Source of the DNA: Cryptomeria japonica
Taxonomy: Eukaryota > Streptophyta > Pinopsida > Cupressales > Cupressaceae
DNA length: 64,000 nt
Direction: 5' to 3'
NCBI RefSeq assembly: GCF_030272615.1
Contig: NC_081407.1
Location: forward strand, 140,620,897-140,684,896
Shown here: positions 11,405-26,600 of the stretch, piece by piece
Numbering within the stretch: the first letter of the stretch is position 1
Layout of the letters: every line of letters begins with the position of its first letter
Translations under genes and position numbers: made by a program
Notes under the pieces: model-generated
What the model saw: only the letters and a program-made list of their open reading frames with translations
The model's database searches: none
What the model was told of the DNA's origin: nothing

Positions 11405-11659
11405 TTACACAATACTTTTTACAGTTAAAGGATGCATTGTAGCTTCCATATAAACAGCCCTCAGCAAGGTGATAAACTTCAGCAATGTGTCTTCTGTAAA
11501 TCCCTTCAGCTTCCAGACAATGCAGCCTAACTCATCTTTATATGCTTCAGTACTGTCATTGGATAAGAAAACTCTGTTCTCTGTGACAAGTTGGAATTTC
11601 CCACAGATGATGTTGCTAAACACTAATGTTACGGATTGACATTGCTTAGACTCAATGAC
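11405..11659 (-). CDS. STK11IP: STK11IP-like gene, last exon and stop
   Basis: 84 codons plus TAA at 11405-11407; acceptor gctccacag, preceded by a 157-bp intron. It encodes [14 protein letters not shown], then [20 protein letters not shown] and ends PLTVKSIV, the conserved end of the family. Confidence 0.88.
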   Translation of the reverse strand, partial: VIESKQCQSVTLVFSNIICGKFQLVTENRVFLSNDSTEAYKDELGCIVWKLKGFTEDTLLKFITLLRAVYMEATMHPLTVKSIV

Positions 11660-14600
11660 CTGTGGAGCACAGAAAATCATGCCATACCAAGAGATAACTA
11701 ATTATGGAGCCAATCAGATATTTCTCCTATCCAATAAAAAATGGGTTGCAATACTAATTACTAAAAATTACAATTAACAGTAAATAAAGCTTCCATTTGA
11801 GGCAAATCATCCTCACCAATTCTACGATGTTGCATACAGAAGACCATGCTTCAAGAACAAAATAAGGCTCGGAAATTACAGCCTCCTCTGAGATAGATCC
11901 AAACTGCACCAAATCTTCAACACACAAGAATATATAGTCTGCAGTCAAGATGAGTGACCTTGCAAACCATGCAGTACCTGTACATCTCCCAACAGGGACC
12001 AAAAAGTTTGCTTATAACTAAAATAAGAAAATTAAACAATATAATATCGAGATGAAAAAAATAGTGAGCACCTATATTTCATATCTAAAGCAGAACAAAA
12101 AAGTTCATCCGACTAATTTTTAACACTAAATTTTTACCGTAGATGTAAATTTGATTTTCAACATTCTCAACAAAATAATGCACCCAAATTGCTTTGCTTT
12201 TTAAGAAAAGTGCACCCAAAATAATGTGCGAACTCTCAAGAAGAATAGAAAGAAATATTTACATCTTTGAAAGAATGCATGCTTTCTTGAACAGCCAGAG
12301 GCATGTGAGGATTAGACATTTATCCAAAATTGTTGAATGTGATGTACCTCTTGAGAACTGTTATCCAGTTTACATCCACAGTCACGTGTTCTTGTTTGAA
12401 AATCAACAATGTACTGCATGCATAGGCCTTTATGTGACTTTATGGCTAACAAAATGCCTCACGACTAAATGTGTGTTTCTGTTATAAATTCATATTTGCA
12501 AGGGTGGAAATGCATACTGCACACTCTTGAATCTTGCCCTTTGTTTCGCACAATTTAGCAGAAGTGTCCTAAGTACATTGCCCAAGCACATGATTTGGAA
12601 TAGTTTGGTTCCCCAAAGAGCTCACACTCAGATTTCCCATCAGGAATAGAATTTAGTCCCTGCTGAGACAATTCTCAGATCCTAAATTTACTGTTGCTCT
12701 ATTAAGTTCAAAATTGCAGGTGCAGATTTAACCCAGGGCAATTCTGCAGCTGCAAGATTGACACGAATTTTCAAAATCCAGCTTTTGTCTTGGGCCCAAA
12801 CTGAACCTTTCCAACTAATTGTTGACTCCTCCAAGACTTCCAAATACGTTTTCCTATGACATGTATAAAAGGACATTACTCAAATACACAATCAACTATC
12901 ATTTTTAAGAATCAACTGTCACTTTAGATCCAAAACTACCCTCATTTGGAATCACTCATTACAAGCATTGTCATTTAAAATCATTCTTGCCCTTGTCATG
13001 ACAGCACTCTACACCAACTGTCCCTATTGCATTGCCTCTGACAAATTCAAAACTCTAGGTCTTTGCATCACCCTATTACTTTTTCTTCAAGTATCACGTT
13101 TCAAAGCACCACTCACCATCACAATTGCCTCACTGTTATTTACAGTTGCTTGCTATCTTTAAAAGTTTAATCATTTAACAAAATCTTTGAATCGAGCAAC
13201 AAGATTTAACCAAGGTGAAGATCCTTGCATAGCAAACTGCTACAGTGTTCCTCGACACAATCAAGTATCTTATTGCAGGTTACAGGTGTGAGTGAAACTT
13301 ATTTTGCAAGTAAAAAGGCCTGAACACAGCAGGGTCAAATCTGCAAATGCGGGGATCCATTCCACAACTACAAGATAGAACAAAGTTTGTGTACAATTTA
13401 AGGACTTGCAAAAACCTATCCCACTTGAGGATGCATCCCCTACCAAATATGACCCTATCCCACAAAGGGAAAATTTTGGGGATGCAAGAACTTTTAGGAA
13501 AGATCCCCCACCCCATCTGCTATTTTGCAAAAAATTAGAAAACGTCCCAGATACACACAATATTTTTTAGGGGACCCCTAGATTCATTACATCTCTAAAC
13601 AAGGTTCATTGGAACCTAAAAACACATCAATGTAATTCCTCTGCACCTGCTCTATCTCCAACTATGGGAAAACCCTAACAATCTCTAAGCCTCTAGGAGC
13701 CTAACCAAATATTTGTTCAAATAGTCAACCCTTGTACATATGTGAATATTCTGACAACTCTTCAAATTCCAGCCTCTACTTAAATCAAAATGAAATATCC
13801 CACCCTGATCTAGATATTTGTTTTTTTTTTATTTGTTTTTTCTGATTTTTTTATATTTTTGCATATAATGGAAGATAAATGACATCACCAAACCCACAAT
13901 TATTATTTGCATCAAATTAAAATACTGAACATATCCCAGTCCAAGATAATTTGATGCAACCAAGAATGTTCCCAGGATCCCAAGTTTCCTCAGAAAGAAA
14001 CCACCACGCTGATGCTAATCCACTCTGATCATGATCATAAACTCATCATGCCCAAACTGCTTACACGCATTAAATGCACCACAGTCCAGTTGAAACACAA
14101 ACATTTGCAATTCGAAGCCAAGTATCATAAAAATATCCCCATGCTTGGGATCATAGATCAACTGAAACTTTATTTTCCTAAGCCCATGCCAATCAAATAC
14201 AGATTCCTTAAATCCTGAAAGTAGGGCAACCTAATACCCTATCAAAGAGTCATCAACATAATAGGATTGTATCACATCACAAGTCAATTCCTCAAGCTCT
14301 TCACAAATGACCAAAGGCCCAACCAAATCTGAGATTTATGCCTCCTTCTCTTTGTGCTGGTATAACACTAGTGGCTGATACATCAAGTGTGTTCTCTATG
14401 ATTTGAGCCTTCAATGGGTTCTTTAAAAGAGGAAGCTCCTGAACCTCATGAAACAAACCAGATATCCAAACAGAATTTTCTGAATCATACCTCTTTTCTT
14501 GTTTACACACATCTGCATGCTCTTCTTGCTTCCTCATCTCAAGAGGCTCATCCCTTGTATGCTCCATCTCCGTGTCTTCTTCCCTTGGAAGAAATAGTGA

Positions 14601-17600
14601 CCAAAGATAGGCTTCTCTTTGTTATCTTGTTTGATCTATATGATTGCAGCATTCCTCGATTCCTTTAAAGCGTTGTTTTGCTTGGGCAGCCAGCAACTTT
14701 GCCTTCCTAGCTCTTTGTATCCATCCATCACACATATCAAGTGTATTCTTAACACCCTCCATGGTATGATGTACAAAATCAGACCTCTAGTGGAGTGGAT
14801 CTATATCAAAAGCATCATGTATAACTCTTGAAGCTTGAGTCATCATTAGGAGACTCGGTATCACTTACATCTTCATGCTTTAGGACTATCACCTCATGAT
14901 TGCAAGAAGATAAGTAGCTGCTGTTGTAACTCAAAAAATTAGAATTTGTTTTATTCCATAGTGTAGAGTAACCAATACCCTCAAGTACCCCTCCTTCCAT
15001 GTGAAGTTGACCATCGACAAGTGCTGATTCACGAGATATTTGCAATTAAAAGTCAAGCGTATCATCCATCATAATTGTTGTCACATGACTGGAAGTGAAG
15101 TTTTCATTAATAACCATTGGTTTTTTCATATGATGCCTATCCACGTCAGCTCTCTTAATAACATCTCTTTCAAGTTTTAATCCTTCATCATTAGATGTTG
15201 ATTCATTAAGAATATTTTCTGTTATGTCCTCTACTTCATGGCTGCAAACTATATTACCATGAGAAGATTATCAACTTCTTCTTGTTTCCACTGATTGGTT
15301 GTCATGGACATAACCATACGTTTTGCTGTCCACTCTCATTGATTATGCCGAGTGATTTGCTCTATCCTTTTGACTAAGACCATACACAATCCACCATTCG
15401 ACATAGCTCTAAGCACATGTTTCCTCTTGTTTACCTCAAACTTCATCCCCATGGTTCGCAAGTTAAAGTAAAACTCACTGCTAGCACAAAGCCATTTCAT
15501 GCCCAAAACTACATCCATCTCTCCTAGACTAACCACATAATAATCTGCCTGAAACTCACAATCACTCAGTTGAATGATTAGGTTGAGAATCCTTCTTGTG
15601 CAAACGAGAATAAAACCATCTGCAACTCACTTTGAGTCCTTTGAACTCTTCTGGTTTGAGCCCTCTTTTGGCAACAAGTCCTTCATTGATGAAATTATGA
15701 GTAGCACCTATATCCAACAATGTGAACACTTGCTGTCCACCTCAGAGTCCATGAATACTGAATGCACCCTCTTCTTGGATACTAGAGAGTTTTTCCATGG
15801 GCCTATTAAATTCCTATTCTTTCCTGGACTCTTCTGAGGCACTTCCTGTTTCACTTTCTTCAGAATCAAATTGCTGGTCTAATTTTTCTAATCCTGATTC
15901 TTCAACAGTGAAGTACTTCATTTGGTTGGCTTTTCCTTTCATAGGGCATTTACGATTTGGGTCCCATGGGCCCTTGCATTTGAAATATAGTTTCATCTTC
16001 CTTAGGTCATTAAGAGTCTCATCATCCAGTTTTATAGTGCTTTTCTTTGGCTGTTCTTTTTCCCTATGGTCGTATTTCTTGTCCTTCTTGTGAGAGAAAG
16101 ACTTAGATGGTGACTTACTCCTAGGGGCAGCAAGTTCCATACTTCTAGCTTTCCTCATAGCCTCTTGAAAAGTAGGAGGTTCAAATGCCTTAAGCCATCC
16201 TCGTAAGAGCTCCATGAGTTCCTCACTAAATAACACCACTAGTCGCCTTTTTGTGAGCATCCAAGGTGCCATCCAAGGTCAACTGTGCAAGCTATCAAAA
16301 ATACAACTCTGGGTCCTTACTGTCAAATCATTCAATGAGTTTATAAGTGAACTCATCATAAGTGGTAATCAAATTGTGACCAAACGTCACCGAGCCATGG
16401 TACCACCACTCATGTACCAAACCATTCAAACGCAAGGTAGCAAATTTAATCACCTCATCCTCTAGCAGAGGTCTCAAGGAGAGGTAATTGTCAAGCTTTT
16501 GTACCCAGGCACATGTTGTACATTTACCACTACCATCAAAGTGTTCCAAAATTATCTTACTTATCGCCTGTTGGAAGTCTCTCATCCCCTGAGGCGCCCT
16601 AGTCACTATCCTATCGGATACACCCGTTTCGTGCCTCTTCTGGTTCATGAACTGCTCTATAGACAACATATCTCTGATTTTAGGTTGTAGGGTCATATAC
16701 TCCGTATAGTGTAATCTAATCTCCTCAACCATAGAAACCGACAGTTCATGCACCTGAAACTATGGAGCCTCCCTATGAGCAAAAGTCGGTTGTAGGTGTT
16801 TGGACACTAAACCTGTAGTGGTTGTCCTACTCTCCATAGTATGTTGGTCATCACCCCTATTGAACTCACTCGTCTCACCTGTATGACCTATATGTGAAGT
16901 CATAATCTGATTAAACTTAGACAATAGTTGCGACATCATGTCCATCATATTGTCGAACCTCCTCTCTGCTCTGGTATTCGAACTAAGAGAACCAGCTCGT
17001 CCTTTGTCCTTTTTCTGCCATCTGGCATGTAATACTATCACTATCACTAAAAGAACTTCTATGTAAACCCAAAATCTCTGAGATAGAATCACCTTATGGA
17101 ACCTGTGGTGGCTGCCACTGAATATGTTATTGTTCCCTAGTGTAAGTCTGATACTCTTTATCACTCATCAAACACCCTGTTCACAGGCGGGCAAGAAAAA
17201 TCTGCTCTGATATTTTTTTGATATTCTTGCATATAATGAAAATGAATGCTGGAAAATGAAATTAAACAACTTCTAAAACAAAATGATAAATAACTCACAA
17301 CACCCACAATTATTATTTGCATCAAATTAAAATACTGAACATACCCCAGTCCAAACGCAAAGGGGTTGCCAGGCAACACGACACCCCAAATGTCCAATTA
17401 GAAAGATTAATTAGCTGATTAGAGATGGACAGCTGCTGATCAAGACTGGTACGGCCTGATTAGAATCTGAATCTAATTTAAAAAAGCATTCCCAAACCCC
17501 ACATTGGCCTTAGGAAAGGTACGGCATGATTTGCAGACGGTACAGCTAGCAATGGTGAACCACCAATGCCTCCAACCTGCAATTTAAACCCTTCAATCTG

Positions 17601-20600
17601 CTCTCTTTCTATCTCTTAAAAATCTGATCAAACTTTGATGTATTGAATCCAATGAAGCACAATTATAACCTATGATTGAGATTATCAAATTGATTGCTCT
17701 TTGGTGATCTTTCACACTTGCAAACACTATTCTCTTTGAGGGATTTCGTCCTCAAAAAGCAATGGCTTTCACAAACCAGCAAACCCTTGCTTCAGCTTTT
17801 TATATCTCCCCCAAAGCCCACGTCCAACTTGGCTTTTTAATCATTTTAAATTAATTGCTTTTTGATGTTTTAAATCTCCATGGTAGGTGCCCTTTTATGT
17901 CTTTTAATTAATCAATTTATGAGATTAATATACTTACTCTTTTAACCCCTTCTCATAAAGTCATTTAATATAATTAATAATATTAAAGTCAATGCTTGAT
18001 AAGACTTTAATAAATTAAATTAAATCATTAAACTCTAATAAATGCCAATAACAATTCATGATACTAATCCTGCTAACTTTCTAGATATAGCTATATAAAT
18101 AGCAAGTATGATCCAAACATCCAAGTGACTTACTAAAAATAGTGTGCATCGAAGAGCCTTAAATGATCTCAAGAAGGCATACCACAAACAAACTTGGACA
18201 TTGAACCAAAAAAATACTGAAATACGCACCAAAAAGGTCAACTGAAGAGCCATAGAACACCCTCAAAAGGGTTCCCTAATCACCGTGTTATGTTAGCCCA
18301 CGGGAACCAGAGTCATAGGGAATCTCTAGAAATAGCTAATGCTTAGGGAGGGGACATTACACAAAATGAGCTCACCGCTTGCAATAATTAGGCCAAGGTG
18401 AACAATGTGTTGCATGTGTTAGTGGTAAACTAGACATTCTTACATTGTCGAACACTACTATTTTCATTATAATCCAACTCTTTTATCTAGGGTAATTTAT
18501 TTATTAGTGCTTTGTTTCATTCATATACCCTAGATACTTATGTAAGAAATATTTTATTTCTTTTCAATATTTGTATTTATATTAATTATTTGTTATATAT
18601 TTCTAAAGCGGCTAGATATATAGCGTGTCCCATCCATAGAACTCAACAAAAGAAATAAAAAACCACCAATCCCAAACCAATAGCCGAAGCAATGAGAGAC
18701 AATACTAAGTCTAAAGATTTGGCCTACAACTCCTCTAGGTTTGACATTAACAATATGGAGGCTTCAATTATAATAAATTTGAAGTGGGCTGAGACTATTG
18801 AGAGCAATAGAGTTATTAAAATTCAAAGCTAGTCCAAAGGGTTGAGATTAAGAGTTTAAAGTGTTGGGTTCTCATTGTGGAGGCACAAGTATAAATACCC
18901 AAAGTGACATGTAAGGTCAAATTCTAAAAGGTGATCCTTGATCTTCCATTATTTGGCTTCTAGTAGTAATTTCCAAGTTGTTGTTCTTAAGGAGCTAGGT
19001 ATTGTATTGTTTGAAAGGAGTTAAATATTAGTATCAGTTGGCTCAGATGCTCATTTCAACTATATTTGTGGGCTATTTGAAAATACTAAAAAAAAATACA
19101 AAGCTTCAATTTCCCTTCCAATTATTTGTTTTATGTTGTGTTACACAGGTACTCATCCCCACCCCTCAAACACCCATCCCTATCCCCTAAAGCATTCTTG
19201 GAACAATGAGACATTAGGGAATGTCCCCTCGTTGTCACCCCCCTCGCCCTCCCCTAATCTTAAAAACTAGGAAATACCTTGGAACGTGTCCCTTCAAACA
19301 AGGATGGTAGGAAACTTAAAAGGGAACACGTCGACATCCCCAAGGTATTTGGGGACGTCTCAAATGTCCCTCAACTATCTCAAGGACTGCCACATGTCCC
19401 CTATAGATAACATATATTTAAACGATTTTTTTTTAAAAAGAGACTCTGGAAAATATTTATTGGATTCTAAAGGAGCGTGGGGTCCCATAAACCCTCACAC
19501 TCCCCTTATTCGCCCTAATATGCAAAAGATACATTCTATTTTTTAACATTTATAATTTATTGTACTAGAGGTTGTGTCCTTGTTGGAGACCATTATAATA
19601 TTTGATATCATTGTTCCGTGTTTACACTTGCAAGAATGGGGATTTGAGGGGTGGAGACAACTTTCCATGTAACACACTTAATTAAGAGGATCAGGAGAAC
19701 CCTAAATAAACAGAAAAGCTAGTTGCAGTTCACAATGCCATGAGACTTCAGGATCCATAGACTACTAAGTATCGGTGGACTCCATAGAGCATGTTGGGAT
19801 GTTGATCCTGAAGCATGTTAGGCAGATTGACAAGGAGGAGATCCCAGAATTGGTTGGGATTCCATTGGACGAACCACAACTTCAACCAGAGGGTACACAG
19901 TTTTTTGATATTGATAGACCAAACGAGGCGTAGTTGTATTTTGAAGTTTCATTGTTTGAGACTTGAATTCAAACTTTTAATTTTAATTTTAATTTCTAAA
20001 ACTTTAAAATTTAAACAATCAAATATTGTTGTTATATAATATATTGCTGTTATATTATTGTCATGATTAAACTGCTGAAATACTACTGGCATACTGCTAT
20101 CATGATTAAATTTTATCGCTGTTATATACTGCTGTCATGATAAAATTTGAGATCTCCACTCTATCTCTACTGTTATGCTACTGTTATTGCTGTTATACAA
20201 GTATAAGCTATAAACCAAAGGTAGATATTATACTTGTAGAAATTTGAGTATCTATCTATCTCTCTATATAAATTAATATATTTTAAAAAATTCATATATA
20301 TTGCCATCCCCCTGCCACACACAGAAATGGCCCTCAGGCTGCCATCCCCAAAATGTGTCCCCTGCCATCAGCCTGTCCATGTCCCGGAAATGCCATGGAA
20401 CATAAGTTTTATGTGAAGAACTTTTTCACCTCAAACTGAATTGGTTTCTGATACTTTGTTTCTAGTTGGCATTCTTCAAGTAAATTAAGATTGTATCAGG
20501 TTGGGCGGCAATTCCCATTCCCTATTTTTGGAGTTCTAGAGCCCTTTGCTTCGGATATCTTGAGCCAGAAAAAGTTGAGATGTCTCAATTTCTATGAAAT

Positions 20601-23600
20601 AAAAAAACATTTGTGAAGTTGCCTGGACATCATGTACAGGTTTGAACCATATTAAATCTTAAGGAAAATCAAAAACATTTTTATATTTTCATCAACATAA
20701 AAATTTGAGAATCATATTATCAAAAACATACAGCAGTTCCATAAAATTCTCCCCAAAGCAGAAAACCACTTGAAAAGGGTCTCATAAAAACGGAATGCAA
20801 TGGATTGATAGTGACAATAAATTGTTGATAATGTTGCATGAATTTGCGAATTAAAATACTTTCTCATTTCATCTCACCAAAGAATATTGTCAAATGTCTC
20901 GTATATCTTCCCAAATGTTAGGAGAGGTCATGTCAAGATATCAAACAACTGTGATATCACAAATAGCTATCCATAAGCACCGAGTGACACCCATCAATTC
21001 TAATCACCTTATTTTCCAACAATTACACCCATCAATTCTAATCATAAAGTATGGTCTTAATCTGCACTGGCTCTTGCAACCTTGGTATATCTCATGTCTA
21101 CATATTCAAGGAATTCCTTCCAACAAATATCTCTCAACAGTGCCAATGAGGTGGTGTTGTTATAGATAAGCATCTGCATATCTCTAGCATCCGATAACAC
21201 CTGTTTCAACTTTCACTCAATTACTGCACTTTTAAATTCAGGAACCTGTCACTGGGTCAAAAGGATAAATGTTTCTAGGCATCTTGAACCAACCATTCTG
21301 TTAATCTACACATATGAACTACAATGTGCACAACATTGGTAAACCCAACCTCCTCTGCGGTATCCTTAAAAATCTGAAATTGGAAATCTACATCTTTACT
21401 CTTTCTAGAACCAACATGGCTCCAAGGAAAAAAGATCTTGTGGGATATAAAACCTCCATGAGGTGATGGGTCGTCAATGCATCTTAGTTCTCCACCCATA
21501 AATGATAGTTAAGCATCATGTCCTTACCCATGTCTCCTTCAGGTCCTCCAGCACCAAATTAGCCTTGATAACTTACCGTGAAATAAAGATCTACATTGTA
21601 TTTCACTTATAGGCACATATGAGGTACCTGCAGCACAAGCCTTATTTTAATCATCTTTATAACTAAGAAACCAAACAACATGAAATTGGATACCATCGGC
21701 CAAAGAAAAAACTTCCAGTTGCACCATCAGCCTCCTCGGGTGTTTTCATTTGGCCTTCTTTTTAGCTTTGCAGGACTCGTCTCCCTTCTCCACATTAACC
21801 TTAGCAACCATAGAAGCACCCCTACTGGAAAAATGATAAGGGGTTGGAATAGGAGCCACTTTTGTTGTATACAACTTGGTCATTTAATCCCACTTTGTTC
21901 AGAAGGATTATCACAATTCCTATGGCATGATAATTCGGAGGCACTACCAGTTTACCTCCTCCTTTCACCAACACTTTGAGTGTGGGTGTGCTGAGAAGGG
22001 GAGGGACCTTAGCTAATCCCCACCACATTTTTTCCTCTTTATATGTCTTTTCTTGTGAAGGTATCAATCACATCAGAATCATTGAACCATTCCTAAAACA
22101 TCCAAAGGACACCTAGTTTCCTCCCAATCCATCCCAAGGATAGTTTGACATCCCCAAACGAATTGTGAGATAGCTAGCTATCACAAAATGCTCAAAAATT
22201 TGATGATTTTCCAAAAACAGGGCTCAAACACAGGAAACCACATGAAAAATGAATGGGGGCCCACAGTGTTTGGGGTCATCACAGAAATGTTTAGTTTGCA
22301 TGCCTTAAACATACAGGCATAACAACATAGGTGAAATTCCCCATGTATAAGTGCAAAAGACAAAATAAAAAGCATGGAAAGTAAATCACCCAATGGACTT
22401 CATAAATGGTATTTTTGTGTGAAGATAAGATTTTTGTTGAATTAGTAGACAATGAAGTTCAATGTTAAAAATATTTGAACTTCAGGAGTGGCCCCAACTC
22501 TTCACCATCTTGTTGTCTCTAGCAAGCTAGGTACCATGGTTGTGTATACTTGAGCTAGAAATGTTAGTTCCTTAAGGAACAAAGGGATATTTTGTACAGC
22601 ATCAATATCTTACGGTAGTGCAGGAATATCTCTGCAGGAGTGAACAAATCAATTAAAATAGGAATGAATCAATTACTCATTACTTAAATCGGTTATGCCG
22701 ACAGAGATCATGTGGACTATTATATTATTTCTCCTACCTACCCACACCTATTTCCTACCTACCCTTGTTAATTATTGAGCCACATGTCATGTTTGTGTGC
22801 TCACATATCCCTAGCCTTGCCTATATAAGCAAGCTCATCTACGTTGTATGTAACTATTGAATCATTATTATTGATCATTTTCTATTGATGAGAATACAGT
22901 TTATTCTTGTCCCATATTATGTCTCTATTTTGTACATTTCATTGAGCTCTTGATCTTGGCAAAATCTCACATGGTATCAGAGCCATTGGGGCTTCATTGA
23001 TTCGTCTTGAAGAGGCATTATTGCGACGTCAAGAGGCAGATCTGAGGAGCAGCATCTTTTGGAGGCGTCCTAGACCAGATCCGACCTCGTCATTGCGTTC
23101 AAGTGGCCGTTTCCATCAATTTTGGTTATAAAGTCGGCCTATTTTGGTGAGAAAAAAAAATTTCACCAATTTTATTATTATTGTGTGAATTTCGAAAAAA
23201 ATTTATATTTTCCGAAATTGAAAAATAAAAAAAAAATTCGTCAAAAAAATCAAAAAATTGAAAAAATCAAAAATCAAAAAAATTAAAAAAATTTCGAGAA
23301 AAAAAAAAAAAAAAAAATCATAAAGCAGTTTTTGGGGGTCCGCAGACCCCCCCGTACCTGCGTGTTGCAAGTTGCAGGTCTCGTTGTACCCGTCGCTGCG
23401 TTGTTTCCCGCACCACCCATCGGGAACCCCGAACTCCGCCGAAGCCGCAGCGCCCGCCGTGCAATCACTGCTACCGTGCCGCCCCCGGAGGAACCTCCCG
23501 GCGCCTCCCACCGCCTCCACAGCAGACTCCGTTGGCCGGTCACTCCTCCTGCCCACCGCCCACGTCCCGCCGCCGCAGCATTCTACACGCTCCGGCCGTG

Positions 23601-26600
23601 TTCCCTCCGGAGCCCGCCGCCGCCGTCCAGACTGCGTCCCCTCTCCAATCGCTTCCACCTACTGCCGCGCCGGTCTCTACCGCCTCCGGCAGCGCCCGGG
23701 CCCGCTGACAGCTCCCTCCGCCGGTCAACCTAACCCGGCGAATCCCGCGTCCGCCACGTGGCAGGCGGCCACTGGCCCGCGGGTACAAACCTTACACAGT
23801 CAACTGCCTGTACACACAGTCATCTGCCACGCAGAGCTGCCCAGTCAGCTTTTCCGTACGCACTGTACAGTGCCCAGTCAGCAAATCCGTACGGTACGGA
23901 CCACACAGTCACTTGCACAGCCATCTGCCACGTCAGCAGTCCGTACAGTGCGGATGCCCGCCCAGTCAGCAGGGGCGAAGTTTTGTGACGGTCATACGGC
24001 CATCAAATTTAACATAGTGACTTGCTAACGTCAGCGCCACGTCAGCATTTTTCAAAAATTTGGCAGGCCCCTCTCATTTGCATTTTTGATTTTGCAATTC
24101 AACTTCAAATGACCATAACTTGCTCATTTTTGCTCCTTTTTTCGAGCAATTTTTTTTGAAATGGGCTAGAATTTCGTGCTCTCCGCAATGGTGAAGAAAT
24201 TTTTTGATTTTGATGCACTATTTTTTCAGAAAATGCAGTTTTCGGTGACTGTACCTGAGTAATCCCAGTTTTTGCAAATTCAGAGGCTTCGTTTGGGGTC
24301 ATACGACCTCCTTTTTAGGTGCCATTTGTTTTGAAAGTGCGTATTTTTTCATCTACTTTCACATGATGCTATCAGATTGATGCAATTGTAAGTAGAAATT
24401 GTACTTTCAGATTTTGGCCATTTTTGGCTCTCTTGGTACTTGTATATTTGCTTGAATCTCAGTTAGATTCATTGCACTATTGATTGAAGTCTCTTGTATC
24501 TCATTTGAGAAGTTGTAAAATTTGCATCATAAGTCCACTTTGCCTTGTTTTGCAAGTGGCTCATTGTAATCGCACTAAGTATAAAGTGCCAAAATCATCA
24601 CGTTTGGGGGGGTACTTTGATTGAGTGAATTTGGGGGGGTGTCTCTTGTGCTTTTGTGCTCTTGTGTTCCTTCCTTTTTGCTGCTATGGGTTCTTCTAAG
24701 TTTCCTCTCTTAACTCCACATAATTATGCTACTTGGAAAATTGATGCATGGAGTAAACTTATGGAAAAAGGACTCACTCATTACATTGATGGAACTATTG
24801 TTGCTCCTGCTGATCCTAAGGTTGATCCAGTTGGTCACTTGGATTGGCTCCCTAAAAATATCATGGCAATTGGTACCTTAAGAAAGTATGTATCAAAGGA
24901 TCTCATTTTTCATATTGAGAAGTGTACTCTAATCAAGGATGCTTGGCAAAAGTTTCAAGACTTGTATGGTCAAGTTGATGAGATTAGAGGATATCAAATT
25001 GATAGTGATCTCACCATGTTAGATCCCAAGAACTTTGATACTATACAAGATTATGTCACTAAGGCAAATGAGTTGAGGGCACAACTCAAAGATTGTGGCA
25101 TTGATAAGAAAGATACTCAATTGATATTCAACTTGATAGGCAAGCTTCCACAAGAATATGCAGCATTTGTTTCTAGTTTCCAAACCCATAGGATGACAAT
25201 GGGTTCAAGCTACAAAATGCCTACATTTGATGCTTTCAATGAAATGTTGATGATGGAACAAACTAAGTTGATAAGCATGGGCATTCTTAAGGCTTCTAAG
25301 TCTCAAGCATTAGTGGCAAATCAAGGGAAAAAAGGAAATCAAGGAAAGGACAACTCAAACAAGAAGAAATGGCAATCAAAGCCTAAAGAAAAAGCACCAT
25401 CTTCTCCACAACAAGGAGATTCATCCTCTTCCAAGAGAGATAATTCACCAAAGAGGGAGAGACCTACTTGTGCTTATTGTAAAAAGATTGGTCATGAGGA
25501 ACATCATTGCCATTCTAAGAAGATTGATGAGCTCACACATATCATCAAAAAGCATAACATTGATTTGCCTAAAGTCTACAAGAAGGATGATTCATCAACT
25601 TCCACTTCCTCACATTCAAAAGGAAAAGGGCAAGCATTCATGGCTTCTACAAGTGGAAAGACTCACTCTTTTGGAACAAGAAAAGGAAAAGCTCTATGTG
25701 CTACTATCAGTCATGATTCAGAGAGATGGCTTCTAGATTTAGGGGCTTCTCATCATATGGCATCTTCACAGTCTATGTTCTCTACATTTGAGCCTTGCAC
25801 CATGCCACAGATTTTGATGGGCAATCATACATACATGGATGTGATTGGGAAAGGATCTATTGACATTGGGGATAACTCCTTCAATGATGTGTTGTGTGTA
25901 CCCCACTTGACAAACAATCTCCTTTCTATCTATCAAATCACACATGGCGCAACTAAGAGAGTTGTGGAGTTCACACCTGACTCAGTTTTCATTAGAGACA
26001 TGGAGACTAGAGCTATCATTGCAACCGGGGTGGTTGATCATGCATCTCGGTTATACTCCTTTTCAGATTTTGTTGATGATGATGACTTCACATTTGATGA
26101 TTCTACACATGATGATCACACTTATTGTGATGGTTCAGATTTTGAGAACTTTGGACACTTGAACATGGGGATTCTCACATGTGACCCCATTCTTGAGCCT
26201 TGTATTTCATCTCCTCATATTGATATCACATCACCTATTGCATCTGATGATGCGGATAGTGCGACAGTTTTGCCTTCATGTGATTTAGTGCAGCAGGATA
26301 TTCATTGTCTTCCAGCTTCAGATTCATGGGATGATTACTTGACAGATATTGCAAGTTTATTTATGGAATCCTACATTGCAGATTTGGGAGACATCATTGA
26401 TGACATTCATCTTCTCTTTGATGAAGGTGATCCTTCTTCGATTGTTGCGAGGGCACACTCTGACCCTCTTGTTCATTCTCTACATGATCATTCTTTCGAG
26501 GTTGACATGATTGTGGATACTTATGTACAGCAGTTGGAGGAGGTCTCTTTATGTTTTGAGGAGACATGTGAGTCTTTGGGACATGTTCCACATCCATCTC

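Noticed and set aside
12194-13560. Several 60-97 codon frames in the 18.8-kb intron
   Set aside because: They have no recognisable domain, overlap on both strands and have no splice context.
23372-24028. 218-codon plus-strand open frame, Pro/Arg/Ser-rich
   Set aside because: It begins at a non-ATG codon and overlaps other long open frames on both strands; long frames are expected by chance in this GC-rich leader.
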